Shown here: one piece after another, positions 1 through 8,202 of the stretch
Numbering within the stretch: the stretch's first letter is position 1
Layout of the letters: every line of letters starts with the position of its first letter
Source: Flaviramulus basaltis
GTDB lineage: Bacteria; Bacteroidota; Bacteroidia; Flavobacteriales; Flavobacteriaceae
Direction: 5' to 3'
NCBI RefSeq assembly: GCF_900114265.1
Contig: NZ_FPKV01000002.1
Coordinates: forward strand, 682,001-746,000
Length of the DNA stretch: 64,000 nt
The notes under the pieces: generated by a model
Told to the model about the DNA's origin: nothing
What the model saw: the letters and a program-made list of their open reading frames with translations, nothing else
Databases searched by the model: none
Program-made: the position numbers and the translations under genes

Positions 1-1439
1 TTAGCTAATGATCCAACGGCTCTAAATTCAAATTTATTACCTGTAAATGCAAAAGGAGATGTTCTATTTCTATCTGTATTATCGAGTAAAACATCTGGAA
101 TTTTCCCAACCACATTAAGTTTTAATTCTGTTTTTTCTTGAGGTGATAATTTCCCTTTTGTAACTCCTTCTAGTTCTTCTAAAACTTTCGTTAATTGTTC
201 TCCTATAAATACCGAAATAATTGCTGGTGGCGCTTCATTCGCACCCAATCTATGATCATTACTAGCCGAAGCTATAGCAGCTCTTAAAAGTGCTTCATGT
301 TCATGAACGGCTTTAATTGTATTAATAAAAAAAGTTAAAAATTGGAGATTACTCATTGGTGTTTTCCCTGGTGATAGCAAATTAATTCCTGTATCTGTAG
401 ATAAAGACCAGTTATTATGTTTTCCAGAACCGTTTATACCTGCAAAAGGTTTTTCGTGTAATAATACTTTTAAATTATGACGAGAAGCCACACGCCCCAT
501 AATATCCATTAATAATGAATTATGATCTACAGCTAAATTAGCTTCTTCAAAAATTGGAGCTAGCTCGAACTGATTAGGAGCTACTTCGTTGTGTCTTGTT
601 TTTACAGGAATTCCTAAAAGCATACATTCGGTTTCCAATTCTCGCATAAAACTTAATGCTCTACTTGGGATTGAACCAAAATAATGATCGTCTAGTTGTT
701 GTCCTTTTGCTGAAGAATGCCCCAACAAAGTTCTACCTGTTAAAGTAATATCTGGACGACTTGCTGCCAACATTTTATCTATTAAAAAATATTCTTGCTC
801 CCAACCTAAAGAAGAATTTACCTTTTTTACATTTTTATCAAAATATTTACAAACATCTGTAGCAGCATTATCAACCGCATTTAAAGCTCTTAATAATGGT
901 GTTTTATAATCTAAAGCTTCACCTGTGTAGGCCACAAAAATAGTTGGAATACATAAGGTTGTACCATATACAAAAGCTGGCGATGTTGGATCCCAAGCAG
1001 TATAACCTCGTGCTTCAAAAGTATTTCTAATTCCTCCGTTTGGAAAGCTAGAAGCATCAGGTTCTTGCTGTACTAATTGACTTCCACCAAATTTTTCAAC
1101 AGCCATTCCTCCTTCAATAGTTTCAAAAAAAGCATCATGTTTTTCTGCTGTTGCACCTGTTAATGGTTGGAACCAGTGCGTATAATGTGTTACACCTTTT
1201 GATAATGCCCAATCTTTCATTGAAGACGCCACTTGATCTGCAATATTTCGGTCTATTTTTTTTCCAAATTGAATCGCATTCATAACACTTACAAAAGCAT
1301 CTTTTGTTAAGTATTGTCGCATTGTGTTTTCATTGAAAACGTTTTTACCAAATAAATCCGATCGCCTTTCTTTCTCTTCAACCACAATTGCTTTATAAGC
1401 AAGTGATTCTTTTATGGCATGAAATCTTAATGTTGACAT
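1..1439 (-). CDS. glnN: Glutamine synthetase type III (GlnN), C-terminal part outside the window
   Basis: ATP-dependent ligation of ammonia to glutamate in the cytoplasm. I translated the minus strand from the ATG at 1439 (MSTLRFHAIKES). It stays open for about 479 codons to the left edge; GSIII proteins are about 700-730 aa, so roughly two thirds is present. Diagnostic stretches include THYTHWFQPLTGATAEKHD, LGWEQEYFLID, TRHNEVAPNQFELAP and GSGKHNNWS. The gene is divergent from a second, beta-Grasp type glutamine synthetase 250 bp away. A -7-like box (TATTTTTG on the minus strand) lies at 1460-1467. Family identity is certain; only the C-terminus is unseen. Confidence 0.95.
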   Translation of the reverse strand, partial: MSTLRFHAIKESLAYKAIVVEEKERRSDLFGKNVFNENTMRQYLTKDAFVSVMNAIQFGKKIDRNIADQVASSMKDWALSKGVTHYTHWFQPLTGATAEKHDAFFETIEGGMAVEKFGGSQLVQQEPDASSFPNGGIRNTFEARGYTAWDPTSPAFVYGTTLCIPTIFVAYTGEALDYKTPLLRALNAVDNAATDVCKYFDKNVKKVNSSLGWEQEYFLIDKMLAASRPDITLTGRTLLGHSSAKGQQLDDHYFGSIPSRALSFMRELETECMLLGIPVKTRHNEVAPNQFELAPIFEEANLAVDHNSLLMDIMGRVASRHNLKVLLHEKPFAGINGSGKHNNWSLSTDTGINLLSPGKTPMSNLQFLTFFINTIKAVHEHEALLRAAIASASNDHRLGANEAPPAIISVFIGEQLTKVLEELEGVTKGKLSPQEKTELKLNVVGKIPDVLLDNTDRNRTSPFAFTGNKFEFRAVGSLA

Positions 1440-1459
1440 TATAAAAAATATATATTCAG

Positions 1460-1467
1460 CAAAAATA
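1460..1467 (-). promoter_or_regulatory. -7 promoter element of glnN
   Basis: The minus strand reads TATTTTTG, a perfect TAnnTTTG Bacteroidota -7 box, 20 bases upstream of the GlnN start. I see no clear -33 TTG at the usual distance. The divergent gap also holds a short dyad, ACCCTA-N6-TAGGGT, near 1560-1577, of unknown meaning. Confidence 0.45.
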
Positions 1468-1645
1468 ACCCCGAAAACCAATAAAATGATAAAATCTAAA
1501 AAATTATTATTAACATTTTTTCAGTTTTCATATAAATTAATAATCTTTTTTTAAAATAAACCCTAAAAAAATAGGGTATAAATAAAAATAACTTACTTGT
1601 TAATTAAAACACCCCTATTAAATTTAGTGTGAAAACATAAAAATA

Positions 1646-1653
1646 TATATTTG
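1646..1653 (+). promoter_or_regulatory. -7 promoter element of the beta-Grasp glutamine synthetase
   Basis: TATATTTG fits TAnnTTTG exactly and lies 36 bases before the ATG at 1690. Because transcription would start near 1658-1660, the in-frame ATG at 1651 would be untranscribed. This supports 1690 as the start codon. Confidence 0.55.
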
Positions 1654-1689
1654 TGTAATTATCAATATTACATTAATAAAATATCAACT

Positions 1690-2712
1690 ATGGCAAAAAT
1701 TAAATTAGAATACCTTTGGTTAGATGGTTACTTTCCAACTCAAAATTTGAGAAGTAAAACTAAGGTTGAGGAGCATGAAAACTTTAAAGGAACATTAGAA
1801 GAATTAGGTAACTGGTCTTTTGATGGTTCATCTACTAGACAAGCTGAAGGTGGATCGTCTGACTGTTTATTAGTACCCGTTGCTATTTATCCAGATCCAG
1901 ATCGCATCAACGGTTATTTAGTTATGACTGAAGTTATGAACGCAGATGGAACACCTCATGTTTCTAATGGTAGAGCTACAATTAACGATGATAATGATGA
2001 TTTCTGGTTTGGTTTTGAGCAAGAGTATTTTATAATGGATACTAAAACACAATTACCATTAGGATTCCCAGTAGGTGGTTATCCTGCTCCACAAGGAATG
2101 TATTACTGCTCTGTTGGTGGAAAAAATACACATGGTAGAGATTTAGTAGAAGAACACGCTGATTTATGTATAGAAGCTGGTTTAAACTTTGAAGGTATTA
2201 ACCAAGAAGTTGCTGCTGGACAGTGGGAATTCCAATTATTCGCAAAAGGTGCTAAACTAGCAGGTGATGAATTATGGATTGCTAGATACTTATTAGACAG
2301 ATTAACAGAAAAATATGGTTACTATATAGAATACCATCCAAAACCACTTGGAAAAGATATGGACTGGAATGGTTCTGGTATGCACGCAAACTTCTCTAAC
2401 ACAACTTTAAGAACTTGTGGAGACAAAGAAGTTTATGCAAAAATTTGTGAAGCTTTCCGTCCTGTTGTAGCGGAACACATTGCTGTTTACGGTGAATTTA
2501 ATGACCAACGTTTAACTGGTTTACACGAAACTGCTGCTATTACAGATTTCTCTTGGGGAGTTTCAGATAGAGGTGCATCAATTCGTATTCCTTTAATCGC
2601 TGTTCAAAAAGGTTATAAAGGATGGTTAGAAGACAGACGTCCTGCTTCTAACGGTGATCCTTACAAAATTGCAGCTGTAATTGTTAAAACTGTTAAATCC
2701 GCTAACGTTTAA
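1690..2712 (+). CDS. glnA: Glutamine synthetase, beta-Grasp / GSII-like
   Basis: Second glutamine synthetase of the window, 340 aa, the short eukaryote-like (GSII) form found in many Bacteroidota. Visible motifs are the N-terminal beta-Grasp segment (LGNWSFDGSSTRQAEG), the ATP/glutamate-binding WFGFEQEYF, INQEVAAGQWEFQ, and the C-terminal GVSDRGASIRIP arginine region. An upstream in-frame ATG at 1651 would add 13 atypical residues and overlaps the -7 box, so I chose ATG 1690 (MAKIKLEYLWLDG). A bidirectional terminator follows at 2741-2776. Divergence from GlnN suggests shared nitrogen control, but no known operator is visible. Confidence 0.95.
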   Translation: MAKIKLEYLWLDGYFPTQNLRSKTKVEEHENFKGTLEELGNWSFDGSSTRQAEGGSSDCLLVPVAIYPDPDRINGYLVMTEVMNADGTPHVSNGRATINDDNDDFWFGFEQEYFIMDTKTQLPLGFPVGGYPAPQGMYYCSVGGKNTHGRDLVEEHADLCIEAGLNFEGINQEVAAGQWEFQLFAKGAKLAGDELWIARYLLDRLTEKYGYYIEYHPKPLGKDMDWNGSGMHANFSNTTLRTCGDKEVYAKICEAFRPVVAEHIAVYGEFNDQRLTGLHETAAITDFSWGVSDRGASIRIPLIAVQKGYKGWLEDRRPASNGDPYKIAAVIVKTVKSANV

Positions 2713-2740
2713 TAATTAGAGTATATTAAGTTTTGTTCAT

Positions 2741-2776
2741 AAAAAAAGCACTTACAAATTGTAAGTGCTTTTTTTA
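2741..2776. terminator. Bidirectional intrinsic terminator
   Basis: AGCACTTACAA pairs with TTGTAAGTGCT, flanked by A7 on the left and T7 on the right. It therefore works for both convergent genes, the glutamine synthetase (+) and the antiporter (-). Confidence 0.85.
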
Positions 2777-2812
2777 TATTTATAAGTTAGGAGCTATTCT
2801 AAAAAATTCTTC

Positions 2813-3763
2813 TTAAAACTTTCCTCTAGTAAAGACTAAAAACATAAAGGCTCCGTAAGCTATTACTAAAAAGAATCCCTTAATTCTACTAATTTGCATT
2901 TGCTTTGGTAGAAATATTAAAGGAATTAATACCGCTGAAAAACCAAGCATCCAAAAAATATCGTTAGATAATATTTGAGGTTCTGTAACTGGTATTGGTT
3001 TTATCATAGCGGTTAAACCTAAAACAGAAGCAATATTAAAAATATTTGAGCCTATTAAATTACCCAATGAAATAGCTTTTTCTTGTTTTGCAGCAGCAAT
3101 TACCGAAGCTGCTAATTCCGGTACACTAGTACCTATAGCTATTAAAGACACCCCTATAACAGCCTCACTTACACCAATGGAGAGTGCAATTTCTTTAGAT
3201 CCATCTACCAACCATTCACTACCAAAATACAAAGCTGCAGCACCTATAAGCAACCATAAACCTATTTTAAAATTTGAAACTACAGATAATGAATCGTCTA
3301 CTTCTTCAATTATTTTGTCTTTTTTTGCACTTCTAATAAGAACAATTAAAAATGCTATTAATCCAGCAAATAAAATACCACCTTCAATGGCTGTTAGCAC
3401 ATTATCATTCTCCAAAAAATAATATAATACAATTGAAAACACCATCATCACTGGCCAATTGAGTTTATAAAAAGACTTATCAACAGCAATAGCTCCCACC
3501 ATAGCAGTAATACCTAATACCAGACCAATATTTGCAATATTTGAACCCACAACATTATTTATAGCAATAGCTGGAGAACCCGATAATGCAGCCTGAAGAC
3601 TTACCAATAATTCTGGTGCCGAGGTCGCAAAGGAAACAACAGTCATCCCTATAACCATTTTTGAGATATTAAACTTAAAGGATAAAGCAACTGATGATCG
3701 AACTAAAAACTCTCCTCCTATTACTAACAGTATAAAACCAAGAATTACCCAAAGTAAACTCAT
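2813..3763 (-). CDS. Calcium/sodium antiporter (CaCA, YrbG family)
   Basis: Inner-membrane cation exchanger of 316 aa with about ten hydrophobic helices in two homologous halves. The two alpha-repeats are clear: SFATSAPELLVSLQAA with NNVVGSNIANIGLV in the first half, and AIGTSVPELAASVIAA with LGNLIGSNIFNIASV in the second. The acidic residues in the GTSxPE motifs bind the cation. It is a monocistronic gene, convergent with glnA and divergent from the BlaI regulator. The length is normal for the family. The ion specificity cannot be read from the sequence. Confidence 0.93.
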   Translation of the reverse strand: MSLLWVILGFILLVIGGEFLVRSSVALSFKFNISKMVIGMTVVSFATSAPELLVSLQAALSGSPAIAINNVVGSNIANIGLVLGITAMVGAIAVDKSFYKLNWPVMMVFSIVLYYFLENDNVLTAIEGGILFAGLIAFLIVLIRSAKKDKIIEEVDDSLSVVSNFKIGLWLLIGAAALYFGSEWLVDGSKEIALSIGVSEAVIGVSLIAIGTSVPELAASVIAAAKQEKAISLGNLIGSNIFNIASVLGLTAMIKPIPVTEPQILSNDIFWMLGFSAVLIPLIFLPKQMQISRIKGFFLVIAYGAFMFLVFTRGKF

Positions 3764-3843
3764 AAATTATTTTTTTGCGAAGATAATTGAAAGTAAAAAT
3801 TGAAAAGCTAAATGCTAAAGTTTTTTTTGAAAACTTAAAATTT

Positions 3844-3896
3844 AGTTAAATAACTATATATTTAGTTGTATAACTATAAAAATAGTTATAAGTTTG
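3844..3896 (+). promoter_or_regulatory. Triple BlaI-type operator overlapping the blaI promoter
   Basis: Three repeats start at 3844, 3864 and 3884, an exact 20-bp period: AGTTAAATAACT, AGTTGTATAACT and the half-matching AGTTATAAGTTT. A perfect -7 box TAAGTTTG (3889-3896) overlaps the third repeat. A TTG at 3866-3868, inside the second repeat, is 20 bases upstream of it and fits a -33 element. Repressor binding would block RNA polymerase directly, which implies autorepression of the operon starting at 3930. Confidence 0.7.
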
Positions 3897-3929
3897 TTTT
3901 TGTTGATGATGTAATTATAATACTTATTC

Positions 3930-4289
3930 ATGGAAAAGCTAACAAATAAAGAAGAAGAAATAATGCATGTTTTATGGAGGCTTGAAAAGGCTTTTGTTAA
4001 AGATGTACTTGCAGAAATAAAAGATGACAAACCGCATTATAATACGCTGTCTACAATTATTAGAAATTTGGAAGACAAAGGATATGTAGCTTATAATGCT
4101 TATGGAAAAACACACCAATACTTCCCTATAGTAAGTAAAGAAGATTACAGAAAACGTTTTATGAACGTAGCCATAGACAACTATTTTAATAATTCTTACA
4201 AAAACATGGTATCGTTTTTTGCTAAAGAAGAAAAAATAAGTGTTGCCGAACTAAAGGAAATTATTGCTTTAATAGAAAAAGAGAAATAA
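3930..4289 (+). CDS. BlaI/MecI/CopY-family transcriptional repressor
   Basis: Winged-helix repressor of 119 aa. The N-terminus (MEKLTNKEEEIMHVLWRLEKAFVKDVL) and the wing region (HYNTLSTIIRNLEDKGYVAY) match the Penicillinase_R family; the C-terminal helix should dimerise and hold the protease-sensitive site. It is followed one base later by an M56 peptidase, the standard blaI-blaR1 arrangement, and preceded by a three-copy operator. No beta-lactamase lies next to it, so the regulon is probably a broader envelope response, as is common in Bacteroidota. Confidence 0.93.
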   Translation: MEKLTNKEEEIMHVLWRLEKAFVKDVLAEIKDDKPHYNTLSTIIRNLEDKGYVAYNAYGKTHQYFPIVSKEDYRKRFMNVAIDNYFNNSYKNMVSFFAKEEKISVAELKEIIALIEKEK

Positions 4290-4290
4290 A

Positions 4291-6093
4291 ATGGAATATT
4301 TATTTAAAGTTAGTGCAGTTATTACCATTTTTTATTTTTGCTACAAACTGTTTTTACAACGTGATACTTTTTTTGAATCGAACAGATGGTTTTTACTAGC
4401 TGGCTTAATTACAGCTTTTCTAATCCCTCTTTATGTAATTACTGAATATATTGAGTACACTCCTACTGCACTGCCAAATTATATCTTAAATGCTGATATT
4501 AAACAAAATATCGAAAACACATTCAATGTTTTAGATTTTTTACCAATTATTTATTTATTGGGAGTCATAGTTTTTTCTGCTAGGTTTTTATTGCAGATAA
4601 AATCATTGGCTAATCTAATTTTTAAGAATAAAAAACAGAAAAAGAGCCCCTATATTTTTGTAGAAACAAATGCTGATGTTTCTCCTTTTTCATTTTTTAA
4701 CTGGATAGTATATAATCCTAATCAATTTAATAAAGAAGAACTAAGCCAAATTATCACTCACGAAAAAGTACATGCAAAACAATGTCATTCAATAGATGTT
4801 TTACTCACGCAGATTACTTGTACATTACTTTGGTTTAATCCGTTTATATGGTTTTATAACAAAGATTTAAAACAAAATTTAGAGTTTATAGCAGACAGTT
4901 CTGCAATAAACTATTCAGAATGCAAAAAAGCGTATCAATACACATTACTTAAAACAAGTTTACCAACTCATCAATTGGCATTAAGTAATAATTTTTATAA
5001 TTCATTAATCAAAAAACGAATCGTTATGTTACACAAATCAAAATCAAAAAAAATCAATCAAATTAAACTTACTCTAGTTTTACCTTTGTTGGCAATTTTC
5101 CTTATGAGTTTTAATACAGAAAAAATTTATGTTGCAAAAGAAAATCCATTAAATAAAACATTTAATATTGAAACTCTAGAAGAAATAGATAATAGTACAA
5201 AAGTTGACAATGTTATTGCTGAATCTGATAAGAAAAAAGGTGACAAAAGTACTTCTACTAGTGTAATAGCTAAAAAACAAAATATAAAAAAATCACCTAT
5301 TTTAAATGATCTCATTATGGTAGGAATTAATAAAAAAAGCACAGATTCTGATCTAGATAATATAATATCCATATTTAAAGAATATGATGTAGCCATATCA
5401 TTTAAGGATATTAAACGTAATAAAAATGGAGAAATAACTGCTATTAAAATAAATGCCAACTCAAAGAGTTCTAATGCGAACTTTAATGTAAGTTCTGATA
5501 GTGCAATAAAACTAATAACGATTATGTTTAATAAAAAAGATAATTCTATAACAATTGGTAATACAGCAACAAAAAACAATGGAGTATCTTACTTTTTATC
5601 TGATAATGATAAAATTAAAGTATACGAAGTGCATAATTATGACAAAGAGCATGATACTATCTTGATTTCGAAAGATGGTGAACTACATGAGATTAATAAT
5701 GATTCTACTTATATTACAACTTCTGATAAGAAAATAATAAAACTTAAAAAATCTAAAATAATATCAGATGATGACGAAAATGAATTAAAAGTTATTATTG
5801 AAAGTGATACAGTTAATAAAAGGGAAGATATAATAATTAAGAAAGGTAAAACTAAAAAAAATTATAAAGTAAAAACTATTTCCAATGATAAAGATGAAAG
5901 CAAAATTTTTATTACTACTGATGATAATAAAGAACCATTATTTATTTTAGATGGAAAAGAAATTGAAAACAAATTAGATGATATAAACCCTAATGATATT
6001 GAAAAAATAAATATTTTAAAAGGTGAAAGAGCTATAGAAAAATATGGTGATAAAGGTAAAAATGGTGTTGTTGAAATTATAACAAAAAAGTAA
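4291..6093 (+). CDS. M56 family metallopeptidase, BlaR1-like, with TonB-plug-like C-terminus
   Basis: Membrane zinc protease of 600 aa, the predicted inducer-sensing partner of the BlaI repressor encoded one base upstream. The N-terminal third has four hydrophobic segments. The zinc motif HEKVH is at residues 157-161, followed by the LEFIADSSAI helix expected to give the third ligand. A further membrane segment (LTLVLPLLAIFLMSF) precedes a long polar, probably periplasmic region. Instead of a penicillin-binding sensor, the C-terminus (about 545-600) resembles a TonB receptor plug: PLFILDGKEI, then a segment ending in GKNGVVEIITKK. A terminator follows at 6115-6155. Confidence 0.88.
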   Translation: MEYLFKVSAVITIFYFCYKLFLQRDTFFESNRWFLLAGLITAFLIPLYVITEYIEYTPTALPNYILNADIKQNIENTFNVLDFLPIIYLLGVIVFSARFLLQIKSLANLIFKNKKQKKSPYIFVETNADVSPFSFFNWIVYNPNQFNKEELSQIITHEKVHAKQCHSIDVLLTQITCTLLWFNPFIWFYNKDLKQNLEFIADSSAINYSECKKAYQYTLLKTSLPTHQLALSNNFYNSLIKKRIVMLHKSKSKKINQIKLTLVLPLLAIFLMSFNTEKIYVAKENPLNKTFNIETLEEIDNSTKVDNVIAESDKKKGDKSTSTSVIAKKQNIKKSPILNDLIMVGINKKSTDSDLDNIISIFKEYDVAISFKDIKRNKNGEITAIKINANSKSSNANFNVSSDSAIKLITIMFNKKDNSITIGNTATKNNGVSYFLSDNDKIKVYEVHNYDKEHDTILISKDGELHEINNDSTYITTSDKKIIKLKKSKIISDDDENELKVIIESDTVNKREDIIIKKGKTKKNYKVKTISNDKDESKIFITTDDNKEPLFILDGKEIENKLDDINPNDIEKINILKGERAIEKYGDKGKNGVVEIITKK

Positions 6094-6114
6094 AAATAAA
6101 CACTATTAAATAGC

Positions 6115-6155
6115 TAAAAAAAAAGCTCAAACTAAATTAGTTTGAGCTTTTTTTA
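6115..6155. terminator. Bidirectional intrinsic terminator
   Basis: AGCTCAAACTAA pairs with TTAGTTTGAGCT, with an A-run before and a T-run after. It lies between the convergent M56 gene (+) and sigma factor gene (-). Confidence 0.85.
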
Positions 6156-6173
6156 TTGAGTTAAATATCAATA

Positions 6174-6761
6174 TTAAATCATCCTTTGATCAAACAATAA
6201 AAACAAAATTCCATTCATTTTATCTCCTGTAGATTTTCTTAATATAGAAAAAGCTTTAGTTATATGAGCCTCAACAGATTTAATAGAAACATTTAAATAT
6301 TCTGCAATTTCAATATTTGTAAGACCTTCTTTTTTACTCAACAAAAATGTTTGCTTACACTTAGGCGGTAGTTTTTCAATCTCCTGCTTCACCATAGCAA
6401 TAAGTTTAACTAAGGAGTTATCCATCTCATCTTCAACAATAATACTCAAGGCATCAATATATTTTTTCTCTAACGAAATAACAGGTTTTTGTTTACGATA
6501 TTGGTCTATAAACTCATTGTATACAGATTTATATAAATATCCTTTTACAGCAAAATCATCTTTTAACTTTAAACGATGTTTCCATACTTTAATAAAAACG
6601 TTTTGAACAATGTCTTCAGACAAATCATGATCATTAGTTAATCCATAAGCATAAATACAAAGTTTATGATGGTAGCTATCAACCAAAAATGTATAAGCCT
6701 TAGACTCTCCTTGCTTTAAAGCTTTTATAAAAGCAATATCATTAATAAAAGTAACATCCAT
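6174..6761 (-). CDS. ECF RNA polymerase sigma-70 factor (Bacteroides expansion family)
   Basis: Sigma factor of 195 aa with region 2 (YTFLVDSYHHKLCIYAYGLTNDHDLSEDIVQNVFIKVW) and region 4 (LPPKCKQTFLLSKKEGLTNIEIAEYLNVSIKSVEAHI). It is transcribed away from a FecR anti-sigma gene that begins 105 bp to the right, the normal cis-regulatory pair of a SusCD locus. By analogy with FecIRA, substrate docking on the STN-containing SusC (8203-11703) would signal through FecR to release this sigma factor, which would then transcribe the xylan genes. The length is usual for the family. Confidence 0.93.
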   Translation of the reverse strand: MDVTFINDIAFIKALKQGESKAYTFLVDSYHHKLCIYAYGLTNDHDLSEDIVQNVFIKVWKHRLKLKDDFAVKGYLYKSVYNEFIDQYRKQKPVISLEKKYIDALSIIVEDEMDNSLVKLIAMVKQEIEKLPPKCKQTFLLSKKEGLTNIEIAEYLNVSIKSVEAHITKAFSILRKSTGDKMNGILFLLFDQRMI

Positions 6762-6841
6762 TTCTTAAAGTGATAAAAATTACTGCTGATTATTGCGAAA
6801 ATATAAAAAAATTACTAAAAAAAGTTAGGGTTCTTTAAAAT

Positions 6842-6853
6842 TACAACGTTGTA
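6842..6853 (+). promoter_or_regulatory. Palindrome before the anti-sigma gene
   Basis: TACAACGTTGTA is a perfect 12-bp palindrome 12 bases before the FecR start, in the sigma/anti-sigma divergent gap. Upstream is a TTAGGG-containing stretch (around 6825-6832), a sequence I have seen in comparable flavobacterial gaps and suspect to be part of an ECF-type promoter. The role is inferred only. Confidence 0.3.
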
Positions 6854-6865
6854 GTAGATAGAACT

Positions 6866-8014
6866 ATGATTTCAAAGAAAGAACAAGAACTTATTGTAAA
6901 GTATTTAACTAAGCAAGCCTCTTTTTTAGAGCTTGATGAGTTATCCTTATGGCTTGAAAACTCTTCAAACGAAAAGGAATTTATTAACTATCTAAAAATC
7001 AACTATGCTATTGATTTTAATATGAAAAAATTTGATTCTATAAATTCGAAAAAACAATTAATCGAATTAATTAATAAAGAAAAGAAAATCTACAAATTAC
7101 GTAAAGTAAAAAAGATTGCTAAATATGTTGCCATTGCCATATTCTTTTTAGGTATAGGATATATATACCAAAATGGTTATTTATTTAATAAACCCAATCA
7201 TATTATAAAAAGTGAAAGTGTTACATTACAATTAGAAAACGGTAACGTTGAAATTATTAACGAAAACGGCACTTCTAAAGTTTTAGATTCCGAAGGAAAT
7301 ATAGTTGGTTCTCAAAACGGAACACAATTAGTATATAATAATGAGGTAGAAAAAGAAACCTTAATCTACAACACATTAAATGTTCCTTACGGTAAACGAT
7401 TTAAAATTCAGTTATCAGACGGAACAATAGTTCACCTAAATGCGGGCACATCTTTAAAATACCCTGTTAAGTTTCTTAAGGGAGAAAAAAGAAAAGTGTT
7501 TTTAATAGGTGAAGCTTTTTTTAATGTGGCTAAAGATGCAAAACATCCTTTTATTGTAGATTCTGATGCATTAGACATTCAAGTTCTAGGAACTCAATTT
7601 AACGTATCTAGTTACCCTGAAGATGATGTTACAGATGTTGTTTTAGTAGAAGGTTCTGTAAACTTACACTTAGAAAAAAATAGCAATACAAATGATGATA
7701 TTATATTAAAACCTGGCTATAAAGGTAGTTTTATAAAAGAAGAAGATAATATATCTACGAAACAAGTGCTAACAAATATTTACACATCTTGGATTTATGG
7801 AGAGCTGTTTTTTAGAAATACAACTTTTGAAAATATTCTTAAAAAATTGGAGAGACATTATAATGTTACCATAATTAATAAAAATCTAAAACTAAGTAAA
7901 GAAGAATTTAATGCTAGTTTTAGAGAGGCTCCTATTGAAAAAATACTTGAATATTTTAAAATTACTTACAATATAAATTATACCATAAACGAAAATAACA
8001 TAACTATTTATTAA
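6866..8014 (+). CDS. FecR-family anti-sigma factor
   Basis: Inner-membrane anti-sigma factor of 382 aa. The N-terminal cytoplasmic domain (about 1-85) contains the short helices that hold the sigma factor. One membrane helix follows (AKYVAIAIFFLGIGYIYQNG, about 89-108). The periplasmic FecR domain is recognisable by LNVPYGKRFKIQLSDGTIVHLNAGTSLKYP, GEAFFNVAKDAKHPFIV, LGTQFNVSSY and GSVNLHLEKN. The C-terminal domain (DUF4974-like, about 315-382) should contact the STN domain of the SusC partner. It lies between the sigma gene and susC. Confidence 0.94.
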   Translation: MISKKEQELIVKYLTKQASFLELDELSLWLENSSNEKEFINYLKINYAIDFNMKKFDSINSKKQLIELINKEKKIYKLRKVKKIAKYVAIAIFFLGIGYIYQNGYLFNKPNHIIKSESVTLQLENGNVEIINENGTSKVLDSEGNIVGSQNGTQLVYNNEVEKETLIYNTLNVPYGKRFKIQLSDGTIVHLNAGTSLKYPVKFLKGEKRKVFLIGEAFFNVAKDAKHPFIVDSDALDIQVLGTQFNVSSYPEDDVTDVVLVEGSVNLHLEKNSNTNDDIILKPGYKGSFIKEEDNISTKQVLTNIYTSWIYGELFFRNTTFENILKKLERHYNVTIINKNLKLSKEEFNASFREAPIEKILEYFKITYNINYTINENNITIY

Positions 8015-8116
8015 AATAAAAAACCATTCACCACATGACATAGTAAAACACCACAAAACAACTAAACACACATCTATTTATTCTCTAATTAAAGATTTAA
8101 TCTAAGTATAAATAAA

Positions 8117-8148
8117 GAATCGAAAAATGCTGGAACATTTTCCGATTC
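8117..8148 (+). other. Hairpin in the fecR-susC gap
   Basis: A 13-bp stem with one mismatch (GAATCGAAAAATG against CATTTTCCGATTC) and the six-base loop CTGGAA lies 54 bases before susC. There is no T-run after it, so it is not a usual terminator. It may be a processing or stabilising structure at the 5' end of the susC message. The rest of the 188-bp gap shows no clear TAnnTTTG box, which would fit transcription by the local ECF sigma factor. Confidence 0.4.
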
Positions 8149-8202
8149 AATTAAGATGTGATTAAACTAAACATAATTAACCACAATTAACATTTCTAAA
8201 GT

